A DNA stretch of 64,000 nucleotides from Kineococcus aurantiacus (GTDB lineage Bacteria; Actinomycetota; Actinomycetes; Actinomycetales; Kineococcaceae): positions 682,001 to 746,000 of the forward strand of contig NZ_JACCBB010000001.1 of assembly GCF_013409345.1 (NCBI RefSeq), written 5' to 3'. The position numbers were made by a program, and so were the translations under genes. The first letter of the stretch is position 1, and every line of letters starts with the position of its first letter. A model generated the notes under the pieces. The model saw only the letters and a program-made list of their open reading frames with translations. It was not told the origin of the DNA and ran no database searches. Shown in pieces: positions 28,107 to 36,887 of this stretch.

Positions 28107-29717
28107 GTGGAACAGCCCACGAAGGACTGGTGGCGTCAAGCCGTCGTCTACCAGGTCTACCCGCGCAGCTTCGCCGACTCCAACGGCGACGGCACCGGCG
28201 ACCTGCCGGGCATCACCTCCCGCGTCCCCCACCTGACCCGCCTCGGCGTCGACGCCGTCTGGCTCTCCCCCTTCTACCCCTCGGCCCTGGCCGACGGCGG
28301 GTACGACGTCGACGACCACCGCGACGTCGACCCGCGGATCGGGACCCTCGAGCAGTTCGACGAGCTCGTCGCCACCCTGCACGCCGCGGGGCTGAAGCTC
28401 GTCGTCGACATCGTCCCCAACCACTCCTCCGACCGGCACCCGTGGTTCCGCGCCGCGCTGGCCGCCGGGCCCGGCTCCCCCGAGCGCGAGCGGTACGTGT
28501 TCCGCCGCGGCCGCGGCGACGACGGCGAACTGCCCCCCAGCGACTGGACCGCGGCCTTCGGCGGCCCGGCGTGGGAACCGGTCGGCGACGGCGAGTGGTA
28601 CCTGCACCTGTTCACCCCCGAGCAGCCGGACTGGAACTGGGCGCACCCCGACGTGCGCGAGGACCACCTGGAGACCCTGCGGTTCTGGGCCGACCGCGGC
28701 GTCGACGGTTTCCGCATCGACGTGGCGCACGCGCTGACCAAGGACCTCACCGAACCGCTGCCGACCCAGGCCGAGCTCGCCACGCTGCTCGACGGCTCCC
28801 ACCCGCTGTTCGACCGCGACGAGGTCCACGACGTGTACGTCGAGTGGCGCAAGCTGTTCGACCAGTACGACCCGCCCCGCACGGCCGTCGCCGAGGCCTG
28901 GGTGCCGGCCCACCGCCGCGCCCGCTACGCCTCCCCCGACGGGCTGGGGCAGGCGTTCAACTTCGACCTGCTCCGGGCCGACTTCGACGCCGAGGCGTTC
29001 CGCCGCACCGTCACCGAGAACCTGGAGTTCGCCGCCGACGCCGGCAGCTCCTCCACCTGGGTGCTGTCCAACCACGACGTCGTGCGGCACGCCAGCCGGT
29101 ACGCCCTGCCCGCCGGGGCCGACCAGAACGCCTGGCTGCTCTCCGACGGCCGGTACCCCCGGCCCGACGTCGAGGGCGGCCTGCGCCGGGCCCGTGCCGC
29201 GACGGCGTTCATCCTGGCCCTGCCCGGCAGCACGTACCTCTACCAGGGCGAGGAGCTCGGGCTGGCCGAGGTCGCCGACCTCCCGGCCGCCGCCCTGCAG
29301 GACCCGACGTGGCTGCGCTCGCAGGGGACGGAGAAGGGCCGCGACGGCTGCCGCGTCCCGCTGCCGTGGACCGCCGCCGGCCCCTCCCACGGGTTCGGCC
29401 CCGGCGGCTCGCACCTGCCGCAGCCGGCCTGGTTCGCCGACGTGGCCGTCGACCGGCAGGACGGCGTCGAGGGCTCGACGCTGGAGTTCTACCGGCAGGC
29501 GCTGGCCGCGCGCCGCCGCCTGCGGACCACCGAGGACCTGACGTGGATCCCCTCCGGCGCCGACGTGGTCGCGTTCTCCCGCCCCGGCGGCTGGACGGTC
29601 CTGACGAACTTCGGCCCCGACCCCGTGGCCGTGCCCGCCGGTGAGCTCGTGCTCAGCAGCGGGCCGCTGGCCGGCGGTCTGGTCCCGCAGGACACGACGG
29701 TCTGGGTGCGGGCCTAG
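28107..29717 (+). CDS. GH13 alpha-glucosidase (oligo-1,6-glucosidase/AglA type)
   Basis: The 536-residue protein has the GH13 (beta/alpha)8 barrel. Conserved regions are VVDIVPNHSS, the nucleophile in GFRIDVAHAL (Asp205), the acid/base in VAEAWVP (Glu263) and the transition-state Asp324 in LSNHDVVRH. It hydrolyses alpha-1,4 or alpha-1,6 glucosides such as maltose or isomaltose; no signal peptide is present, so it acts on imported sugar. It reads divergently from the ROK repressor. No sugar transporter gene is adjacent, which is unusual for such a pair. Confidence 0.9.
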   Translation: MEQPTKDWWRQAVVYQVYPRSFADSNGDGTGDLPGITSRVPHLTRLGVDAVWLSPFYPSALADGGYDVDDHRDVDPRIGTLEQFDELVATLHAAGLKLVVDIVPNHSSDRHPWFRAALAAGPGSPERERYVFRRGRGDDGELPPSDWTAAFGGPAWEPVGDGEWYLHLFTPEQPDWNWAHPDVREDHLETLRFWADRGVDGFRIDVAHALTKDLTEPLPTQAELATLLDGSHPLFDRDEVHDVYVEWRKLFDQYDPPRTAVAEAWVPAHRRARYASPDGLGQAFNFDLLRADFDAEAFRRTVTENLEFAADAGSSSTWVLSNHDVVRHASRYALPAGADQNAWLLSDGRYPRPDVEGGLRRARAATAFILALPGSTYLYQGEELGLAEVADLPAAALQDPTWLRSQGTEKGRDGCRVPLPWTAAGPSHGFGPGGSHLPQPAWFADVAVDRQDGVEGSTLEFYRQALAARRRLRTTEDLTWIPSGADVVAFSRPGGWTVLTNFGPDPVAVPAGELVLSSGPLAGGLVPQDTTVWVRA

Positions 29718-29726
29718 GGCCCTCGG

Positions 29727-29756
29727 CCCGCACCGCCGCGCAGGCGGCGGTGCGGG
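29727..29756 (+). terminator. Terminator after the alpha-glucosidase gene
   Basis: CCCGCACCGCC pairs perfectly with GGCGGTGCGGG (11 bp, 8-nt loop). The stem ends immediately before the TACCGT -10 box of the next gene. Confidence 0.7.
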
Positions 29757-29762
29757 TACCGT
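29757..29762 (+). promoter_or_regulatory. Leaderless -10 box for the Cds1-like gene
   Basis: TACCGT is followed by 6 nt and GTG 29769, and abuts the upstream terminator. Confidence 0.5.
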
Positions 29763-29768
29763 CGCCCG

Positions 29769-30821
29769 GTGAGTTCCCCCGGACGCGACTGGGTGCACCG
29801 CGCGGTGCGCATCGTGGAGGCCGACGCCAACCGCAGCGCCGACACCCACCTGCGGGTGTTCGACCTGCCCCCGGACTGGGGCGTGCAGCTGTACCTCAAG
29901 GACGAGTCGGTGCACCCGACGGGCTCGCTCAAGCACCGGCTCGCCCGGTCCCTGTTCCTGTTCGGCCTGAGCAACGGCGACATCACCCCGGGCACGACGC
30001 TGGTGGAGGCCTCCAGCGGGTCCACCGCGGTCTCGGAGGCGTACTTCGCGCGGTTGCTCGGCCTGGAGTTCGTGGCGGTCGTCCCGGCGCAGACCTCGGC
30101 GGCCAAGCTCGACCTCATCACCCGCCAGGGCGGGCGCCTGCACCTCGTCGCCGACCCCGGCGAGGTGTACGCCGCGGCGGAGGCGCTGGGGGCGCAGGAC
30201 GGCTGGTTCTACCTCGACCAGTTCGCGAACGCCTCGACCGTGACCGACTGGCGCGGGAACAACAACATCGCCTGCTCGATCTTCGAGCAGCTCGCCCTCG
30301 AACCCCACCCCGAACCGGAGTGGATCGTCGTGGGCGCCGGGACGGGCGGGACGAGCGCCACCATCGGACGGTACTGCCGGTACTCCCGGCGGCCCACGCG
30401 GCTGGCCGTCGCCGACCCCGAGGGGTCGGTTTTCGAGGAGGCGTGGCGGACCGGCTCGCGCGCCGTGACGGGCCCGGGCTCGCGCGTCGAGGGCATCGGC
30501 CGGCCCCGCGTCGAACCGTCGTTCGTGCCCACGGTCATCGACGAGGTCTTCACCGTCCCGGACGCCGAGTCCGTCGCCGCGATGCGGATCCTGTTCGAGC
30601 GCACCGGGATCCGCGCGGGAGCCTCGACGGGGACCAACCTGTCGGTGGCGCTGCGCCTGGTCGACCGCATGCGGCGCGAGGGCCGGCCGGGGTCCGTCGT
30701 GACGCTGATCTGCGACGACGGGAACCGCTACCTGGACACCTACTACGCCGACGACTGGGTCCGCGCCAGGGGCATCGACGTGGACGCGGGCCGGGCCGCG
30801 GTGGAACCCTTCTTCCCGTGA
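29769..30821 (+). CDS. PLP-dependent cysteine synthase-fold enzyme, Cds1-like
   Basis: The 350-residue protein belongs to the fold-type II PLP family. The Schiff-base lysine lies in [10 protein letters not shown] (Lys55), the phosphate loop in [12 protein letters not shown] and the substrate loop in [13 protein letters not shown]. Sequence style matches mycobacterial Cds1 (Rv3684), an L-cysteine desulfhydrase that releases H2S and pyruvate, rather than CysK/CysM. A synthase role cannot be excluded. Its stop overlaps the start of the alpha/beta hydrolase gene. Confidence 0.82.
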   Translation: MSSPGRDWVHRAVRIVEADANRSADTHLRVFDLPPDWGVQLYLKDESVHPTGSLKHRLARSLFLFGLSNGDITPGTTLVEASSGSTAVSEAYFARLLGLEFVAVVPAQTSAAKLDLITRQGGRLHLVADPGEVYAAAEALGAQDGWFYLDQFANASTVTDWRGNNNIACSIFEQLALEPHPEPEWIVVGAGTGGTSATIGRYCRYSRRPTRLAVADPEGSVFEEAWRTGSRAVTGPGSRVEGIGRPRVEPSFVPTVIDEVFTVPDAESVAAMRILFERTGIRAGASTGTNLSVALRLVDRMRREGRPGSVVTLICDDGNRYLDTYYADDWVRARGIDVDAGRAAVEPFFP

Positions 30822-31648
30822 CCTCCCCCGCCGAGCACCCCGAACACCCCGGCCCCGCGAAGCCCGTGCACCGCACCGAGCTGGAACTGCCCGACGGCCG
30901 CGCGCTGGGGATCCACGACACCGGCGGCACGGGCGACGTCGTGCTGTGGCACGGCGGCACCCCCAACACGGGGGAACCCCCGCTGCCGTGGCGGGAGACC
31001 GACGCCCGCTGGATCGGCGTGGACCGCCCCGGATACGGCCGGTCCTCCCGCGTGCCCGGCCGCCGCATCGCCGACGTCGCGGCGGACGTGCGGGCCGTCC
31101 TGGACCACCTCGGTGTCGCGACGTGCCGCACGGTCGGGCACTCCGGCGGCGGCGCCCACGCCCTGGCCTGCGCCGCGCTGCTGCCCGACCGCGTGACGTC
31201 CGCGCTGTCGATCTCGGGCCTGGCCCCCTTCACCGGGGCCGACTGGTTCGAGGGCATGGGCCCGCACTCGCGCGCCTCGCTGGGCCGGGCCACCGCGGGC
31301 CGCAGGGCGAAGGAGCAGTTCGAGGCGGCGGGCGGGTCCGGTGGCGTCGACTTCACCGACGAGGACCGGGAGACGCTGGACGGCCCGTGGGGCTGGTTCG
31401 GGACGGTCGTGGCCGAGGCGGGCGGGGCCGGTTCCGGCGGGCTCGTCGACGACGACGTCGCGCACGTCTCGCCCTGGGGTTTCGACCCCGCCTCGATCAC
31501 CGTGCCGGTGACGCTCGTGCACGGCGAGGCCGACCGGGTGGTCCCCGTCGCCCACGCCCGCCGCCTCGCCGAGCTGATCCCCGGCGCCGACCTCGTCACC
31601 ATCCCCGGCGCCGGGCACCTGTCGGTGCTCGTGGAGATCTCCCGCTGA
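30818..31648 (+). CDS. Alpha/beta hydrolase
   Basis: The 276-residue protein has the alpha/beta hydrolase triad: nucleophile elbow [10 protein letters not shown], an acidic residue in HGEADRVVP and the histidine in GAGHLSVL. The oxyanion region is WHGGTPNTG. The substrate is unknown. GTG 30818 overlaps the preceding TGA (GTGA), implying translational coupling with the PLP enzyme. It converges on the Ter cluster, with 15 nt between stops. Confidence 0.82.
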   Translation: MTSPAEHPEHPGPAKPVHRTELELPDGRALGIHDTGGTGDVVLWHGGTPNTGEPPLPWRETDARWIGVDRPGYGRSSRVPGRRIADVAADVRAVLDHLGVATCRTVGHSGGGAHALACAALLPDRVTSALSISGLAPFTGADWFEGMGPHSRASLGRATAGRRAKEQFEAAGGSGGVDFTDEDRETLDGPWGWFGTVVAEAGGAGSGGLVDDDVAHVSPWGFDPASITVPVTLVHGEADRVVPVAHARRLAELIPGADLVTIPGAGHLSVLVEISR

Positions 31649-31663
31649 GGCGCCCGCCGGCCC

Positions 31664-32479
31664 TCAGCCGGTGGCGGCCAGCAGCCAGCGGGCGATCTCC
31701 TCACCGGCCGCGGCCCCCGCGGCGCCGGTGAGCTCCACGCGCGGGTGCTCCCACCCGGTCCGCAGCAGCTCACCGTGCCGGGGGCGGCGGGCGGCGCGCG
31801 CGGCCAGCAGCAGGTCGACGTCCAGCAGCGAGTCACCGGCCGCCACGAAACCGTCGGCCCCGTGACGGCGCACGACCTCCGCGACCGCCGCCGACTTCGT
31901 CAGCGACCGCGGCACCGCGTACAGCTTGCGCCCCTGCAGGGACACCGCGTACCCCCACGGGTCCAGCCGAGCGGTCAGGTCCCCCAGCCGCGGCCCCTCC
32001 AGCGCCTCGCGCTGCCCCTCGCGCAGCACGACGTACCCGAACAACCCCGGGACCTCCCGCACCGACGGCTCCTCCGAGCCCGGCACGACGGCCACCAGCT
32101 CCCGGGCCAGCCGGGTCAGCGCGTCCAGCACGTCCGGCAGCGGCGCGCAGGCCGCGAGCCGCTCGCGCACGGCCGCGTCCCAGCCGGGGTCGGGGACCCC
32201 GTCACGCAGGACGACCCCGCCGTTGGCGCACACCGCGTCCCGCGGCGGTCCCTGCGGCCAGCGGATCCGGGAGTACTGCTCCACCGTGCGCGTCGTCACC
32301 GGGACGAAGCCGCCGGAGGCGACGAGGTCGGCCAGCACCGACCACGCCCCCGGCGTCACCCAGGAGATCGTCGCGTCGCGGTAGTCCTCCACGGGCACGA
32401 GACCCGCCACGTCGGCCTGCGCGGAGCGGGCGGAGAACACCAGCGTCTGGTCCAGGTCGCTCGCCGCGAGCAGCGCCAT
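31664..32479 (-). CDS. HAD-superfamily phosphatase of the Ter biosynthetic block
   Basis: The 271-residue protein has the HAD nucleophile motif ASDLDQTLVF near residue 10, VTTRT for motif II, KSAAV for motif III and AAGDSLLDVDLL for motif IV. The type IIB cap resembles sucrose-6-phosphate phosphatase. It is the last gene of the minus-strand Ter cluster and shares an ATGA overlap with stiP. In Ter systems such HAD enzymes are predicted to dephosphorylate the cluster metabolite; its identity is unknown. Confidence 0.83.
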   Translation of the reverse strand: MALLAASDLDQTLVFSARSAQADVAGLVPVEDYRDATISWVTPGAWSVLADLVASGGFVPVTTRTVEQYSRIRWPQGPPRDAVCANGGVVLRDGVPDPGWDAAVRERLAACAPLPDVLDALTRLARELVAVVPGSEEPSVREVPGLFGYVVLREGQREALEGPRLGDLTARLDPWGYAVSLQGRKLYAVPRSLTKSAAVAEVVRRHGADGFVAAGDSLLDVDLLLAARAARRPRHGELLRTGWEHPRVELTGAAGAAAGEEIARWLLAATG

Positions 32480-33624
32480 CAGACGGCCCTGCCGTCCGCG
32501 CCGGTCGCCCCGCGCGTGAACCGCGGGTGGATCAGCCCGATCGCCGAGTACGACAACCCCGGCACCTCCTCGACGACGACCCCGCGCTGGTCGGCGAGCA
32601 GCCGCACGTGGGCCAGGTCGTCGGGGTGGGCCAGTTCGGCCTCGGGCCGGACCAGGACCCGCCAGGGCACCCGGCGCAGCAGGACGCGCGTGGTCTCCCC
32701 CACCCCGGGTTTGACGAGGTTCACGTCCCCGATGCCGTAGTGCTCGCTGACGCGCTCGACCTCGGACCAGCCCGTGAACACCGCCGCCCGGTCCCCGGCC
32801 CGCACCGCCTCGACGGCCGCGGGGACCTCGGTGGCCACGTCGTCGAAGCACGCCGTGACGGCGTCCAGGAAGCGGTTCGACAGGTCCGCGCCGGCCAGCT
32901 CGGCGTAGAACTTCGCGCCGTGGAACTGCCCCGGGCCGGTGAGGCGGTCGTTGAGGACCGTGCGCGAGACCAGCCCCGAGACGGTGGAGTTCAGGCACGC
33001 CGAGGGGATGAGGTAGTCCTCGCGGGTGCCGAACGTCCGCACGCAGCGGCCCGGGTCGGCCAGCACGGCCAGGTCGTCGCTGAACCCGCCGAAGCGCTCC
33101 AGCGCCGCGGACAGCTCCCGCACGATGGCGCCCTTGCCCGTCCAGCCGTCGACGAACACGACCTTCGCGGGGTCGTGGTGGGCCGCGACCCACCGCAGCG
33201 CCACCTCGTCGATCCCGCGGCCGCGCACGATGGAGACGGCGACGTGCGGCCAGTGCAGCCCCTCGCGGACCGCCCAGCGCCGCAGCAGGATCCCCACGGG
33301 GGTGCCGGCCCGCGCGAGGGAGGCCAGCAGCAGGTCCTCCCCGCGGTCGGCGCGCAGCAGCCCGGCCACGACACCCACGCCCAGCGCGACCCGGCGGGCG
33401 CCGCGGGCCAGGGCGTCGTGGAACAGCCGCTGGTACTCGGGGCTGGGCTGGTACTCCACCGGCAGCGACTCGGCGTAGTGGGCGCCGCCGCTCTGGACGG
33501 CCTCCTCGCGCTCCTCGGCGGGGGCCTCCAGGTCGGCGCCGGACAGGTCGGTCAGCAGCCAGCTCACCTCGTCGGGGGCGTAGGACCCGAACCGCGGTCC
33601 CGACAGGGCTGGGGGCAGGTTCAC
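32479..33624 (-). CDS. stiP: StiP/PELOTA-domain protein of the Ter system (cysteine protease StiP-like annotation)
   Basis: The 381-residue protein starts GTG 33624, overlapping the PRTase stop by 4 nt (GTGA). The N-terminal region matches the Ter-associated StiP family: GPRFGSYAPDEVSWLL, HYAESLPVEYQPS, then VFVDGWTGKGAI, a PRTase-like loop. The C-terminal 80 residues (LLRRVPWRVLVRP ... LSYSAIGLIHPRF) match the PELOTA RNA-binding module often fused here. Database names call it a cysteine protease, but the GWTGKG segment suggests phosphoribosyl chemistry. It probably works with the neighbouring PRTase on a nucleoside-like product. Confidence 0.82.
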   Translation of the reverse strand: MNLPPALSGPRFGSYAPDEVSWLLTDLSGADLEAPAEEREEAVQSGGAHYAESLPVEYQPSPEYQRLFHDALARGARRVALGVGVVAGLLRADRGEDLLLASLARAGTPVGILLRRWAVREGLHWPHVAVSIVRGRGIDEVALRWVAAHHDPAKVVFVDGWTGKGAIVRELSAALERFGGFSDDLAVLADPGRCVRTFGTREDYLIPSACLNSTVSGLVSRTVLNDRLTGPGQFHGAKFYAELAGADLSNRFLDAVTACFDDVATEVPAAVEAVRAGDRAAVFTGWSEVERVSEHYGIGDVNLVKPGVGETTRVLLRRVPWRVLVRPEAELAHPDDLAHVRLLADQRGVVVEEVPGLSYSAIGLIHPRFTRGATGADGRAV

Positions 33625-35003
33625 GCGGGGTCTCTCCAGGGGTCGGCGGGCAGCGTGGCGAGCAGGAGGCGGGCGGTGTGCGGGGCCAGGGCGGCCAGCA
33701 CCCCGTCGGGGGCGTGCAGCGCCGCGGGGTCGGAGGCCGAGTCGACGACGAGCACGACGGCGTCCCACGGGACCGCGCGCGCGACGTTGTGGGCGTACCG
33801 GGTCCCCGGGCCGTCCTGGGCGGGGTCGTGGGAGCCGAAGGCGACGGAGCTGCGCACCGCGTACCCGGGGTCGTCCACGGCCAGCACGGGTGAGCGCGTG
33901 GTGGAGGAGAACCGGACCGTCGCGCCGGAGCGCTCGGCCAGCTGGACCGCGAGGGCCAGCGGCGCGTGCAGCAGCTCCTCCGAGCCCAGCACGAGGACCT
34001 GCGCCCCCGCGGGCAGCTGCGGCAGCAGGTGCCGGGCGAGGTCGGCCGCGGCGACGGCCTCCCCGTGCCCGGGGGCGGTGCCGAAGCGGGCCGTCGTCGG
34101 CACCGCGGCGGGCCAGTCCACCCGCACGGGCTCGACCGCGGCCCCCGGCAGCGACCGCGGGACGACGGGCTCGACGAGGGCGGTGAGCTCGGCCCCGCGG
34201 GCCAGGACGTCCGCGGGCAGGTCCACCGCGCCGCGCACGAGGGCGACGACGTCGACCCGGGTGCCGAGTTCGCGGGCCAGGTCCTGCAGCCGGTGCCGGT
34301 CCTCCCGCGAGCGCAGGTCGACCAGCCCGGCCACGACGTAGCGGCGGTGCGGGGCGAGGGCGTGCACGGCGCGGAGGGTGTTCGCCACCGTCCGGCCCGT
34401 GGACAGCTCGTCGTCGACGAGGACGACGGGCGCGGCCGGGTCGGCCAGCGCCGCCCGGACGGCCGGGTCGGCCGGCAGGAGGCGGTGGCCGGTGGCGTGG
34501 GAGTGCTCCTCCTCGAACCCCGCCCAGTCCACGGCCCCGGGCACCTCGCGCCGGGTGGAGTGCAGGCCGGCGCAGCCGAGGGCGTCGGCGACGGTCTGGC
34601 CCAGGCCGGTGGCGGTCTCGGCGTACCCCAGGACCACGGCGTCGGGCCGGGCCGGGCCGCGCCGGGCCCCGGCCAGGACCGCGCCCGCGGCCACCGGGTC
34701 CCCCGCCAGCGCGGCGCGCCAGGTGGCGGTGCCGGCGCCGGGGACGTCGGCGACGCCGAGGGCGTCGGCGACCCGGGCCCCCAGCCGCAGGCCGGCGGCG
34801 CGCACCAGCCGCGGGTCGGTGGGGACGTGCTTGCCGAGCACCCGGCTGACGAGCAGGTGCGCGCGGCGGGGGTTGCGGCGCAGCGCCAGGCCCAGCAGGT
34901 CCTCGACGGTGAGCCCGTCGACACCCGGTTCCCCGCTGACGCGGACCCCGAGCCGGTCGGCGACCCACGTGCGGGTCCCCGCGGGCAGGTGCAGGTCGGT
35001 CAC
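33621..35003 (-). CDS. Phosphoribosyltransferase with C-terminal TRSP domain
   Basis: The 460-residue protein has a PRTase domain with VVLGYAETATGLGQTVADAL and the PRPP loop VVLVDDELSTGRTVANTL. A C-terminal TRSP domain carries the diagnostic Thr-Arg-Ser-Pro in SSTTRSPVLAVDDPG. This architecture is known only from Ter-linked gene blocks. GTG 35003 overlaps the stop of the HpcH gene by 4 nt. A PRPP-dependent ribosylation of an unknown base is the expected reaction. Confidence 0.87.
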   Translation of the reverse strand: MTDLHLPAGTRTWVADRLGVRVSGEPGVDGLTVEDLLGLALRRNPRRAHLLVSRVLGKHVPTDPRLVRAAGLRLGARVADALGVADVPGAGTATWRAALAGDPVAAGAVLAGARRGPARPDAVVLGYAETATGLGQTVADALGCAGLHSTRREVPGAVDWAGFEEEHSHATGHRLLPADPAVRAALADPAAPVVLVDDELSTGRTVANTLRAVHALAPHRRYVVAGLVDLRSREDRHRLQDLARELGTRVDVVALVRGAVDLPADVLARGAELTALVEPVVPRSLPGAAVEPVRVDWPAAVPTTARFGTAPGHGEAVAAADLARHLLPQLPAGAQVLVLGSEELLHAPLALAVQLAERSGATVRFSSTTRSPVLAVDDPGYAVRSSVAFGSHDPAQDGPGTRYAHNVARAVPWDAVVLVVDSASDPAALHAPDGVLAALAPHTARLLLATLPADPWRDPA

Positions 35004-36226
35004 GGCGCGTCCCCCGGGCCCACCGCGCCGGCGCCGGCCCGGTAGGCCCGCCACGCCTCGTCCTGGGCCTGCAGCAGGTGGGCGTAGGACACGTCGTCGC
35101 GGGCGACGCCGAAGGCCCGGGCGCGCAGCACGACCCGCTCGGCCCAGGCGCGGTGCGGGCCGGCCTCGTTCATCTTGTTCCGGTACGAGGAGGCCATCGC
35201 CCCGCCGCCGTGCTGGGCCAGGACGTCGGAGGCGTCGCAGAAGTCCTCGTGGGTCACGACCGACGTGGCGTGCACGACCGCGACGTGCGAGGGGTGGATG
35301 ACGGTCTTGCCCTGCAGCCCGTTGACGCGGTCCAGGACGAGCTCGCGCACCAGGCCGTCGAGGTCGTCGGCGATGAGCTGCTCGCGCAGCTCCTCGGCAC
35401 CCTCGGCGAACGGGGAGGCGGCCAGGCTGGTCCGGAAGACCCGCTCCCCGGAGCTGAAGTGCTCGTAGACCGGCGCCGTGATGGGGTAGCCGCTGCCGTC
35501 GGCGCGGCCCAGGACGTTGATGACGTCGCCCAGGACGTCGGCGACGACGCGCACGTCCCACACGGTCTGCCCGCGCGGGCGGCGCAGCCCGTAGGCGGCG
35601 GACAGGTCGGTGGCGCCGGTCCGCACGGCCAGCACGAGGTCGCGGTGGGCGTCGAGGACGTCGCGGACGGCGAACAGGGCGCTGTGCCGGGTGTCGAGGT
35701 GGGCCACGTCGCGGCTCTCCAGCACCGGCATCGCCCACAGCCGGCGGCCGGCGCGCGCGGAGGCCTTGCGGACGGCCTCGAGCCACTCGTCCGGCGTGGG
35801 CTGCCCCTGACCGCCGAACTTGGGCAGCACGAAGCCCTGCAGGCACCGCAGCCCGACCCCGGCCCGGTCGACGACGTCGAGCAGCTGCTCGGGGGTGCGG
35901 GTGCGCAGGAACAGCAGCAGCGGCGCCCCCCCGGACCACTCCGGGGTCCGGGCCAGCCCGGCCAGCTCGCGCACGAGGATCTCCTCGGCCTCGGCGACCC
36001 GGTGGTCGGGGACGGAGTCCTCCAGGCAGGCCACGACCGACAGCACCCCGCGGCGGGCGAGCTTGAGCAGGTCCCCGGCGAGGCGCTCGCGGGTCGCGGG
36101 GCAGTACAGGGTGGCGCCCAGGGCGACGGCGAGCTCGTCGCGGCCGGCGGTGACGTCGACGGGCTGCGGGCGGTGCAGGAAGAGCCGCTCCGTCTGCTCC
36201 TCGTCGAGGGTGGCGAAGTGCCGCAC
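35000..36226 (-). CDS. HpcH/HpaI aldolase/citrate lyase-like protein of the Ter block
   Basis: The 408-residue protein has the citrate lyase beta-like TIM barrel: TLYCPATRE, VVACLEDSVPD (metal-ligand acids), LLLFLRTRTPEQ, AMPVLES and GKTVIHPSHV. The C-terminal extension ASSYRNKMNEAGPHRAWAERV is typical of Ter-linked forms. GTG 36226 is the first plausible start, 8 nt after the terD stop; no strong ribosome-binding site is seen. It is probably a C-C bond lyase or condensing step in making the Ter metabolite. Confidence 0.85.
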   Translation of the reverse strand: MRHFATLDEEQTERLFLHRPQPVDVTAGRDELAVALGATLYCPATRERLAGDLLKLARRGVLSVVACLEDSVPDHRVAEAEEILVRELAGLARTPEWSGGAPLLLFLRTRTPEQLLDVVDRAGVGLRCLQGFVLPKFGGQGQPTPDEWLEAVRKASARAGRRLWAMPVLESRDVAHLDTRHSALFAVRDVLDAHRDLVLAVRTGATDLSAAYGLRRPRGQTVWDVRVVADVLGDVINVLGRADGSGYPITAPVYEHFSSGERVFRTSLAASPFAEGAEELREQLIADDLDGLVRELVLDRVNGLQGKTVIHPSHVAVVHATSVVTHEDFCDASDVLAQHGGGAMASSYRNKMNEAGPHRAWAERVVLRARAFGVARDDVSYAHLLQAQDEAWRAYRAGAGAVGPGDAP

Positions 36227-36234
36227 GGACGTGT

Positions 36235-36813
36235 CTACAGGTGCTGCGCGACGGCGTCGCGCAGGTCGCGGAGGTGGCGGCCGTTCGCGGGCGCGCCGAT
36301 GGCGGTGACGGCCCAGCCGGAGCCCTCTCGGGTGAGCTTGGCCATGATCTGCGCGGTGTGCGGCCCGGAGTCGGACAGCTCGTAGCGGGCGAGCTCGACC
36401 TGCTGCGGCTGCGCGGCGTCCACGACCCGGCAGACGGCGTTGCGGACCTGGGAGAAGTCCTGGCCGGTGAAGCTGGAGACGGTGAAGACGAGGGTGGCGA
36501 CGTTCGCGGGGACGGCGGGCAGGTCGACGAAGATCACCTCGTCGTCGCCCTCGCCCTCCCCGGTGAGGTTGTCGCCGGAGTGCGTGACCGAGCCGTCCTT
36601 GCTGCGCAGCTGCTGGAACCACACCTCGTCGACGAGCTTCCCGCGCGCGTCGAAGAGCAGGCAGCTGGCGTCGAGGTCGATGTCGACGCTCCGCTTGCGG
36701 AACAGGCCCTTGGCCACGGCGTCCCAGCCCAGGCCCATGAAGACGCGGGTGAGCTCGCCGCCGCCGGTCTTGCTCAGCGACAGCTTCTGGCCCTTGGTCA
36801 GGCTGACGGCCAC
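36235..36813 (-). CDS. terD: TerD family protein (first copy)
   Basis: The 192-residue protein has the TerD beta-sandwich: VSLTKGQKLSLSK, VFMGLGWDA, DIDLDASCLLFD and the calcium-binding loop GDNLTGEGEGDDE, then YELSDSGPHTAQIMAKLTR. TerD proteins are cytosolic Ca2+-binding proteins, proposed to assemble beneath the TerC membrane protein during metal, oxidative or phage stress. GTG 36813 follows GAGAGGGGA. It shares about half its residues with the second copy at 39061-39636. Confidence 0.93.
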   Translation of the reverse strand: MAVSLTKGQKLSLSKTGGGELTRVFMGLGWDAVAKGLFRKRSVDIDLDASCLLFDARGKLVDEVWFQQLRSKDGSVTHSGDNLTGEGEGDDEVIFVDLPAVPANVATLVFTVSSFTGQDFSQVRNAVCRVVDAAQPQQVELARYELSDSGPHTAQIMAKLTREGSGWAVTAIGAPANGRHLRDLRDAVAQHL

Positions 36814-36850
36814 GTGCGTCCCCTCTCGTCGGGGTTGTCGGGTTCGGTGG

Positions 36851-36884
36851 GGTCCGGTCGGGGTCGGTCGGGGTCGGTCGGGGT
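36851..36884. repeat. 10-bp tandem repeat between terA-like gene and terD
   Basis: The 10-nt unit GGGTCGGTCG occurs about three and a half times in the 74-nt gap. It is non-coding and lies upstream of the terD ribosome-binding site, so it forms part of the intergenic leader. Confidence 0.7.
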
Positions 36885-36887
36885 GGT

